Shown: one piece after another, positions 58,216-64,000 of the stretch | Numbering within the stretch: position 1 is the first letter of the stretch | Layout: the number at the start of each line of letters is the position of its first letter | Assembly (NCBI GenBank): GCA_016717855.1 | Contig: JADKEV010000035.1 | Location: 11,184 to 75,183, forward strand | Source: Betaproteobacteria bacterium | Lineage (GTDB): Bacteria > Pseudomonadota > Gammaproteobacteria > Burkholderiales > Casimicrobiaceae | Reading direction: 5' to 3' | DNA: 64,000 nucleotides | Notes under the pieces: generated by a model | What the model was told of the DNA's origin: nothing | The model's database searches: none | The model's input: only the letters and a program-made list of their open reading frames with translations | Made by a program: the position numbers and the translations under genes

Positions 58216-59202
58216 TCAAACCGCGCGTGCGGTTGCCTGGTAGATCATGTCCTGCAACTCGACCGCGCGCACGCAGGCCGCCACGGGCACCGGTGGCGGG
58301 CTGCCGGACTCGAAGGCATCCAGCGCCGCATTGGCCATGGCGGCATAGGCATGGTGCGGCGTGGGCACGACGCGTTCTTCGAGTGCGGCGCCGCGCCGGT
58401 GGATACGCAGTTTGCCGTTGCATTCGTGCAGGTAAGCGCCCGTCGTGGCGATGCGCCACTCGTAATCGCCGCCTTCCTGCATGTTGGCATACGTGTAGCC
58501 CGCCTCCATGCTTGCCGTGAAGCCATCGGCAGTCGCGAAGATCGCGGTGGCAAAGTCCTCGGTGGCGCCGTGGTAGCCAATGGAACTGGTGCGACCGCCG
58601 ACCAGCGTCAGGACGCGGTCCCCGGCAAGGGTGGCAATAGCGTCGGTCGAGTGGACGCCCAGGTTGCGCAAGGCGCCGCCGCCGGAAAGCGCCGGATCGA
58701 GCATCCACGGCACGCCGTAGTCGATGTAGCGCGAGGGCGGGCCGTTGATGGTGCGGAAGTGGGCGTGCATCACGGTTCCGAGCGCGTCGTGCGCGACGAG
58801 CTCGCGATACGCATCCCAGATCCCGAGATACCGGTTGGGAAAGCAGACCGAGGCGAAGACGCCCGCGCGGCGGATGGCATCGGCGGAAGTGCGCGCTTCG
58901 ACCGCGTTGCGACCCATCGGCTTCTCGACCAGCATCGGAATGCCGTGCGCGGCAACGATGCCGATATCCATGCTGGCGCGATCGTGGCGCGGCAGCACCA
59001 CGGCGAGATCCGGTCGCGCCGTCCGCAACAACGCCGCGGTATCGGGCAGGAACGGGATGCCTTCGCGCGCGGCCACGCCGGCGCCGGCTGCCGCGTCGGC
59101 ATCGGAGGCGCCCACCACGCGAGCCCCCCGTGCGGCCAGCATGCGCAGGTAGCGCGGCGCATGCCAGTGGGTGATGCCGACGATGACGACTGCAAGGGCC
59201 AA
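58216..59202 (-). CDS. Gfo/Idh/MocA-family oxidoreductase
   Basis: NAD(P)-dependent sugar or cyclitol dehydrogenase-like protein (about 328 residues). N-terminal Rossmann domain (VVIVGITHWHAPRYLRMLAA), catalytic-lysine motif MLVEKPMGRN, CFPNRYLGIWDAYRELV, GGGALRNLGVHSTDAIATLA, and a C terminus ending YQATARAV. No ATG fits the N terminus; TTG 59202 is the nearest usable start. The upstream RraA-like gene also ends abruptly here, suggesting a deletion joining the two. Confidence 0.78.
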   Translation of the reverse strand: MALAVVIVGITHWHAPRYLRMLAARGARVVGASDADAAAGAGVAAREGIPFLPDTAALLRTARPDLAVVLPRHDRASMDIGIVAAHGIPMLVEKPMGRNAVEARTSADAIRRAGVFASVCFPNRYLGIWDAYRELVAHDALGTVMHAHFRTINGPPSRYIDYGVPWMLDPALSGGGALRNLGVHSTDAIATLAGDRVLTLVGGRTSSIGYHGATEDFATAIFATADGFTASMEAGYTYANMQEGGDYEWRIATTGAYLHECNGKLRIHRRGAALEERVVPTPHHAYAAMANAALDAFESGSPPPVPVAACVRAVELQDMIYQATARAV

Positions 59203-59204
59203 GG

Positions 59205-59740
59205 TGGTGCCGCGACGATCACGTCGTTCGGGAAAATCGCCACGCCGCCGCAATCGATCGGCTCCTGCCAGTCCACGAATGTCAGGCCGGTCACCGAGGC
59301 GGGCGCGGCGCCCCTGGCACCACACCGGCAGGCCGGTCGACAGGACGCCCGATGCATCCCTCACCACGCCGTCGGTGACGAGGGCCGCCACGCCGATCCT
59401 GCGCATCCGGGCGCAGAGGATGTCGCCGAAAATGCCGGCATCGGTGACGCCCATGGCGCCCGCCACGCAGATGCACCCGGGCAGCATCGCCTCGACCGCG
59501 GTGCGGGTGGAGATCGGGAAGACCAGGCGGCGGCGTCGCGAGATCTTCGCGCGCGGAGATGAAGCGCAGCGTGAAGGCACGTCCGACCGCGCGGGGCTGG
59601 CCGGGCGCCAGCGGTTTCGTTCCCCGCAGCCAGACGTTGCGCAGCCCCTTCTTGAGCAGGACCGTGGTCACGGTCGCCGTGGACACGCTACCGAGCGCAT
59701 GCACCAGCGTTGGATCGATAGCCTGCACTTCGATGCCCAT
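59205..59740 (-). pseudogene. RraA-like protein, frameshifted and 3'-truncated
   Basis: ATG 59740 opens MGIEVQAIDPTLVHALGSVS and TVLLKKGLRNVWLRGTKPL. The body continues in a second frame with ISTRTAVEAMLPGCICVAGA and FGDILCARMRRIGVAALVTD, then GVVRDASGVLSTGLPVWCQG; a third frame gives VTGLTFVDWQEPIDCGGVAI followed by FPNDVIVA. Frame changes lie near 59545 and at the CCCC run near 59313. The usual C-terminal 60-70 residues after NDVIVAD are missing, replaced by the start of the dehydrogenase gene. It is the second RraA-like gene of the window. Confidence 0.68.
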
Positions 59741-59913
59741 CTCCGAATCCTTTCGAGTCGCCGCGCCGCACATTCTATCTGCAACGCCGGAGCGCCCGCT
59801 GCGCTGCCTGCCCTTTTTCGTGCAAGTCACGTCCGCCTGGCCGGGCCGCGCTCTCACCTCAAACCGGTTCCCGCGCACAATGGCGGCTCCAGTGATCTCC
59901 GGCCCACGCCTCC

Positions 59914-60288
59914 ATGAACATTCGCAACCGACCGGATAACGCGCCCGGCGGACTCGTCTACTCGACCGACGGTGGCCGGATGTGCCCCGGTTGCCGCCAA
60001 CCCGTCGTGCAGTGCCGGTGCGCGCGCGTGCCGGCCGCTCCCGCCGGCGACGGCGTCGTGCGCGTCACGCGCGAAGCCAAGGGGCGTGGCGGAAAAGTCG
60101 TCACGGTCATCCGGGGGCTCGGGCTCGATGCGGCCGCGCTGAGCGCGCTCGGCAAGTCGCTGAAGACCGCGTGCGGCACTGGCGGCACCGTGAAGGACGG
60201 AACGATCGAATTGCAGGGCGACCATTGCGAACGCGCCATCGCGGCCCTGAAAGTCCAGGGCCACGCGGTCAAGCGGGCCGGCGGCTAG
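59914..60288 (+). CDS. yciH: SUI1/YciH-type translation initiation factor-like protein
   Basis: 124-residue SUI1-fold protein. Zinc-ribbon-like CPGC and CRC in the N terminus, then VVRVTREAKGRGGKVVTVIR and ALGKSLKTACGTGGTVKDGT, which is the SUI1 signature, ending with GDHCERAIAALKVQGHAVKR. Bacterial YciH discriminates initiator tRNA and start codons in vitro and contributes to stress translation. It is intact, and 8 bases separate its stop from the DUF3820 gene. Confidence 0.92.
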   Translation: MNIRNRPDNAPGGLVYSTDGGRMCPGCRQPVVQCRCARVPAAPAGDGVVRVTREAKGRGGKVVTVIRGLGLDAAALSALGKSLKTACGTGGTVKDGTIELQGDHCERAIAALKVQGHAVKRAGG

Positions 60289-60296
60289 GCGGCCCG

Positions 60297-60518
60297 GTGC
60301 AGCCACAGGATCTGCAACGGCTGGTGACGCTGGAAATGCCGTTCGGCAAGTTCAAGGGCCGCGTCCTCGCCGACCTCCCGAGCCACTACCTGGCCTGGTT
60401 CGCGCGCGCGGGCTTTCCGCCCGGCGAGATCGGCCGGCTGCTGGCGCTGATGCACGAGATCGATCGCAACGGGTTGCGTGCGCTGCTGGAGCCGCTGCGC
60501 GCCCGCCCGCGCGCATAA
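60297..60518 (+). CDS. DUF3820-family small protein
   Basis: 73 residues from GTG 60297, containing LEMPFGKFKGRVLADLPSHY, LAWFARAGFPPGEIGRLLAL and MHEIDRNGL. This is the complete DUF3820 pattern (YpeB-like small proteins found near quinone reductases and YciH). Function unknown; the MPFGK(F/Y)KG motif resembles a nucleic-acid- or phosphate-binding loop in exonuclease-like contexts. Probably co-transcribed with yciH. Confidence 0.8.
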   Translation: MQPQDLQRLVTLEMPFGKFKGRVLADLPSHYLAWFARAGFPPGEIGRLLALMHEIDRNGLRALLEPLRARPRA

Positions 60519-60547
60519 TCAAATCCGATCCTTTGGGAAGACACGCC

Positions 60548-61540
60548 ATGCTTGCCGCAATCTATCGCCGTACCGGCCCGGCTGCCGAAGTGCTGGCCAT
60601 CGAGGAACTGCCGACGCCGACCCCCGGCCCGGGCGAAGTCCGCGCGAGGGTGTCGTGGTCGGGGATCAATCCTTCGGACGTGAAGTCGCGCGCCGGGCTG
60701 CGCAACAAGACGCTGCCGTTCCCGTGGATCGTGCCGCACAGCGACGGCGCCGGCGTGATCGACCAGGCGGGCGAGGGCGTCGACGCCGCGCGGATCGGCG
60801 AGCGTGTCTGGTTGTGGAACGCCGCATGGGGCCGCGCGTGCGGGACGGCGGCCGAGTACGTCGTGCTGCCCGCGATGCAGGCGGTGCGCCTGCCCGATGG
60901 CATCGATCCCGCCGCCGGCGCCTGCCTGGGCATACCCGCGCTCACCGCGTATCACGCGGTCATGGTCGACGGCGGCGTCGCCGGCAAGAGCGTGCTCGTC
61001 GCCGGCGGCGCGGGGGCGGTCGGCCATTACGCGATCCAGTTGGCGAAGCTGCGGGGGGCGAGACAGGTCGTCGCAACGGTCAGCAGCGAGGAGAAAGCAG
61101 CCCTCGCCCGCGCCGCCGGGGCCGACCTGGTGGTGAACTACAAGAGCGAAGACGTGGTGCGCAAGTGCCTGGACTTCACCGGCGGCGCCGGGCTGGAGCG
61201 CATCATCGAAGTCGACCTGGCCGCGAACGCGATGACCGACCTCGCGGTCCTGCGCCCGGAAGCCGATATTGTCGTCTATGGCAGCGGCGCGGCCGAAGCC
61301 GCCATTCCGTTCTTCCCGGCCATCGTCAAGCATGCGCGGCTGCGCTTTTTCATCGTCTACAACCTGAATCCGGAGGACCGGGCGCGCGCCATCGCGGATC
61401 TCACGCAGTTGCTTGCGACCAACAGGTTGCAGCACAACATCGCCGCCCGCCTGCCGTTGGCGCGGATCGCCGAGGCGCACGAACTCGTCGAGGGCGGCCG
61501 CGTGGTGGGGAACGTGGTGCTGGAGGTCGGCCAGGCGTAA
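60548..61540 (+). CDS. Zinc-independent MDR quinone oxidoreductase, copy 2
   Basis: 330-residue paralogue of the 52.1 kb enzyme. The proteins share the opening MLAAIYRRTGPAAEVLAIEE, the VAGGAGAVGHYAIQLAKLRG cofactor loop and almost all of the C terminus. Differences cluster in residues 20-60 and 115-125. ATG 60548 follows GGGAAG. The two copies have different flanks, so the duplication unit is the gene alone. Confidence 0.9.
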   Translation: MLAAIYRRTGPAAEVLAIEELPTPTPGPGEVRARVSWSGINPSDVKSRAGLRNKTLPFPWIVPHSDGAGVIDQAGEGVDAARIGERVWLWNAAWGRACGTAAEYVVLPAMQAVRLPDGIDPAAGACLGIPALTAYHAVMVDGGVAGKSVLVAGGAGAVGHYAIQLAKLRGARQVVATVSSEEKAALARAAGADLVVNYKSEDVVRKCLDFTGGAGLERIIEVDLAANAMTDLAVLRPEADIVVYGSGAAEAAIPFFPAIVKHARLRFFIVYNLNPEDRARAIADLTQLLATNRLQHNIAARLPLARIAEAHELVEGGRVVGNVVLEVGQA

Positions 61541-61634
61541 GGACTTCGCTGCGCCGCCGTCCCGGGCAGATGGGCTGGCCCCTGTCCGGGCGCGTACCTC
61601 TCCGGCGCCCGGGGCGCGGCGCCGCAACGCGCGC

Positions 61635-62287
61635 TCAGCCCGCCGGCTTCGCCCTTTGCGACGGCGGCTTCCGACCCAACCTTCCGACTCGTCATTGACC
61701 TTCTGAAGTGCGGACGCTCGCCCAGCATCTTCAAATTAGGCTTGAGCTGCGGAACGGATTCCAGCGCATCCTTGCCGATGCCAGCCTTGAGGTCATCGAG
61801 ATCAGCGGCAGGCTCACGAAGGCGACGCAATCGGCGAACGTTAATTCCTTGCCGGGATGTGCGGATCAAACTTCGCCAGCTTCGGAAACACGCGCACGCG
61901 CTTGGCGAGGTCCGCTCGACTTCACTTCTCGTTTCTTCCGACACCTGGCCGCCAGTACAGCGCGCCGTAGAGGCGCCGCGCGACGGGTTCCGTAATGCAG
62001 CTCGATCACGGTCATGAGCTCCTGGCCTTCGCCCTGGCCAGCGGATCGCTTCAGGTACAACGGCACCTGCGGCAGGCGTCCTCAGACTCGCAGATCGCCT
62101 GCGATTCAGCCAGGCCGTGCCGTCCACCTCGATCACAGGCACCTTGCCCGGGGGCGGAGCGCGCCAGCCACTCGTCCTTCTGCGAGGGCGGCAGTTGGCG
62201 TCCCTCCTCAAACGCGATGCCCTTTCGAGCAGCGCGGGCGCACCTGTTGTGATAGTTGCTGACATGAAACCCGCTGAGCTTGAGCAT
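61635..62287 (-). pseudogene. Glutathione S-transferase-family gene, heavily frameshifted
   Basis: ATG 62287, with GGAGGAGG upstream, opens MLKLSGFHVSNYHNR and then KGIAFEEGRQLPPSQKDEWL. VPVIEVDGTAWL (the cis-Pro glutathione-binding strand), LAESQAIC, LMTVIELHYGTRRAAPLRRA and a C-terminal DLKAGIGKDALESVPQLKPN lie in three alternating frames. At least five indels are required. The stop at 61635-61637 is inferred from the likely final frame. It is the same order of corruption as the rest of the right-hand 10 kb. Confidence 0.65.
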
Positions 62288-62470
62288 GAAACCTCCTCCG
62301 ATCGACGCGGCAGTATAGACGACGCGGCCGGCCCAGTACTCCGGTTCGCACGCCAGGCCGGCATCTGGCGAGCAAATGCCGCCGCTTGGTCGGATATGAT
62401 TTGCCGACTCCGCCCTGCGCCGGCACACTGGCGCCTGTTCTTTCGCCCCCCCCGGAATTCCTGATGGCAG

Positions 62471-62787
62471 ATGAGCGACGATTACCCGCCCGGAACTCCC
62501 GACCGCGAGATCGCGATTCGGCGCCGCGTGCACCGCATCGCCGAGTTCTACCGGCACCTGCTCGTCTACGTGATCGTGATCTCCCTCGTGTGGATCCTGA
62601 ATGTCATCGTGATCAGCACCTCGACGCGGCTGGTCAGGTGGAGTTCGTTAGTGGGCGATCTGGCCGACGCTGGGTTGGGGCATCGGCGTGCCTGTGCACG
62701 GCATCACGGTGCCGCCGGCCTGGCGCTTCTTTTCGCAGGAGGGAAGATCGCAAGGTCAAGGAACTCATGGAAAAGGAGCGCCAGTGA
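62471..62787 (+). CDS. 2TM-domain protein 1, frameshifted
   Basis: Small membrane protein with two helices: REIAIRRRVHRIAEFYRHLL then VYVIVISLVWILNVIVIS, a second hydrophobic stretch with WPTLGWG-like residues in another frame and VPVHGITVPPAWRFFSQE, and the tail DRKVKELMEKERQ-stop. It matches the 2TM domain commonly placed before LytS-type kinases. Two indels between 62640 and 62755 break it. Its stop overlaps the next GTG. Confidence 0.65.
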
Positions 62788-63080
62788 GCGGACCCGCGCA
62801 TGCGGCCGCGGCGCCGCGCGCCGACCCGGACCGCCAGGAGGCCCTCTGCAACGCGCGCGCAAGCGGGTGCGCGACATGCGCCCGTTCTGCGCTCCGCATC
62901 GATGTACGCGGTCGTCATCCCGGCACTCTGGATCATCAACCTGAGGGCCGGCGGGCCGATCTGGGCCGTGTGGCCGACCTTCGGCTGGGGCGCCGGCCTG
63001 GTCATCCACGGCCTCTCCGTGTTCGCCGGCCGTTCCTTCTTGGCGCCGAGTGGCAGGCGAAGAAGGTCAAGGAAGGCTGA
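62784..63080 (+). CDS. 2TM-domain protein 2, frameshifted
   Basis: AAGGAG precedes GTG 62784. The blocks KRVRDMR, SMYAVVIPALWIINLRAGGP, IWAVWPTFGWGAGLVIHGLS and LGAEWQAKKVKEG-stop form a second 2TM domain, spread over three frames. It sits between 2TM protein 1 and the histidine kinase, both with overlapping starts and stops. Confidence 0.6.
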   Translation: MSGPAHAAAAPRADPDRQEALCNARASGCATCARSALRIDVRGRHPGTLDHQPEGRRADLGRVADLRLGRRPGHPRPLRVRRPFLLGAEWQAKKVKEG

Positions 63081-63736
63081 TGGCGCGCGCGAGAACCTCA
63101 AGGTCGTCTCGCGCGAGAAGCAACTCGTGCAGGCGCAGATGCGGCTGCTGCAGGCGCAGATCGAGCCGCACTTCCTGTTCAACACGCTGGCCAACATCCA
63201 GAGCCTGATCGGCCGCGCGCCGAGACAAGGCCAGCCTGATGATGGACAATTTCATCACCTACCTGCGCGCGAGCACGCTTTCCGCCAGCCGGGCGCAGGA
63301 AGGGGACGGTGCGGCAGGAGTTCGCGCTCTGCGCCACTATCTCGACCGATCAGGATCCGCATGGCCGACCGTCTCAGTACACGCTCAGCCTGGCCCCCGG
63401 ACTGGAAACGGCGCCGATGGCGCCGATGCTGCTGCAGCCGCTGGTGGAAAACGCGATCAAACATGGGCTGGAAAGGTCGAGGGCGGCGTGGTCAGCGTTG
63501 ACGTGCGGCGCGCCGGCGACGCGGGCAACGAGCGGATGCTGATCACCGTGGAAGACAACGGCCTCCGGGTTCTCCGATGACGCCGACAGCAAGGGCACCG
63601 GGGGTGGGACTCGCCAACCTGCGCGAGCGGCTGGCCGTGCTCTACGACGGGCGCAAGCCTCGGCATCGCCGATGCCCGTCCGGGCACGCGGATCCGGATT
63701 GCCGTGCCGCTGCTCCACCCGAAGCCCACAGCCTGA
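63080..63736 (+). CDS. LytS/AlgZ-type sensor histidine kinase, frameshifted
   Basis: His_kinase-family (LytS class) sensor. The phosphoacceptor block MRLLQAQIEPHFLFNTLANI with QSLIGRAP is intact, followed in other frames by MMDNFITYLRAS, SQYTLSLAPGLETAPMAPML, LLQPLVENAIKHGLE (N box), MLITVEDNG (G box) and GVGLANLRERLAVLYDG. The stop at 63736 fits the last frame (HPKPTA). Many indels; the short N-terminal region agrees with sensing being done by the 2TM proteins. It pairs with the response regulator that follows. Confidence 0.68.
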
Positions 63737-63748
63737 CAACCCGGGGAC

Positions 63749-64000
63749 CTGGCCAAGACCACTGCGCTGCTTGCCGACGACGAACCGCTGCTGCGCGAGC
63801 ACTGCGCGAGAAGCTCACGGCGCTCTGGCCGGAACTGACCATCGTCGCCGAGGGCCGGCAACGGCAACGAGGCGGCGGAGATGATCGCCCGGCTCGCGCC
63901 GGACATCGCCTTCCTCAACAACAAGATGCCGGGCCAGACCGGCACAACGAAGTCGCAGGAGGCATCGAGACCGAGACCCGCGTCGTCTTTCGTCACCGCG
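63749..64000 (+). CDS. LytR/AlgR-type response regulator, N-terminal part, cut by window end
   Basis: Receiver domain beginning TTALLADDEPLLREH (acidic pocket DDE), then ELTIVAEG and AAEMIARLAPDIAFL, with the phosphoacceptor region as printed LNNKMPGQTG where LDIKMPGQTG is expected, and RVVF. The Asp is therefore either mutated or misread. At least three indels are present. The output domain lies beyond the window; LytTR is expected from the partner kinase. Confidence 0.6.

Overview
The window is very GC-rich, densely coded DNA of betaproteobacterial (Burkholderiales-like) character. The evidence is periplasmic Bug/TctC-type solute receptors, RraA-like proteins, IPTL-CTERM surface proteins, AtzE/AtzG-type amidase genes and FNR/Anr-type anaerobic boxes. 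No rRNA, tRNA, CRISPR array, phage or complete insertion sequence was seen. Many genes carry single-base frameshifts in short G or C runs, increasingly so after about 54 kb. This looks more like indel error in a draft (perhaps long-read) assembly than massive pseudogenisation, so frameshifted genes are described as one locus.

Layout, left part. 0.1-2.7 kb: NMT1/SsuA-type ABC importer (receptor, ATPase, permease). 2.9-5.7 kb: Bug receptor, RraA-like protein and a 3-hydroxyisobutyrate-dehydrogenase-like enzyme in overlapping order. 5.7-15.7 kb: a divergent catabolic island. A LacI-type regulator and two sugar-ABC permeases run rightward. The sugar receptor, an aldo/keto reductase, a split UxaA/SuyAB-like lyase, AtzG- and AtzE-like proteins and a Tat-exported amidohydrolase run leftward. 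A perfect 16-bp palindrome lies in the shared promoter. 15.7-17.1 kb: a scar made of a copied amidohydrolase 5' end, an unknown membrane protein and half of a dodecin gene.

Middle. 17-29 kb: CsbD, a membrane Ser/Thr kinase, a secreted protein, two large LamG proteins with dockerin-like tails, a secreted ankyrin-DsbA fusion, Hsp20 and an IPTL-CTERM beta-helix protein. 29-37.6 kb: a B12-binding radical SAM enzyme, a spermidine-synthase-like membrane protein, an exported Pcm, an HSL-type esterase and PPDK. 38-41.4 kb: a DUF11 repeat protein with IPTL-CTERM tail. 41.4-42 kb: gene debris and a REP pair. 42-49.8 kb: a leftward operon for NfnA, NfnB/GltD-like protein, two-subunit 2-oxoacid:ferredoxin oxidoreductase and a 738-residue protein ending in a ferredoxin-like domain. 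FNR-like boxes precede it, so it is probably an anaerobic ferredoxin/NAD(P)H module, with PPDK as a likely metabolic partner.

Right part. 50-64 kb: Ca/Na antiporter, HigBA toxin-antitoxin, two near-identical quinone oxidoreductases, an FNR-box-preceded unknown protein, DksA-like protein, RluA-like synthase, GNAT, SEC-C/YecA protein, a secreted repeat protein, a second Bug/RraA/oxidoreductase cassette, YciH, a DUF3820 protein, a GST relic, and a 2TM-2TM-LytS-LytR locus cut by the window end.
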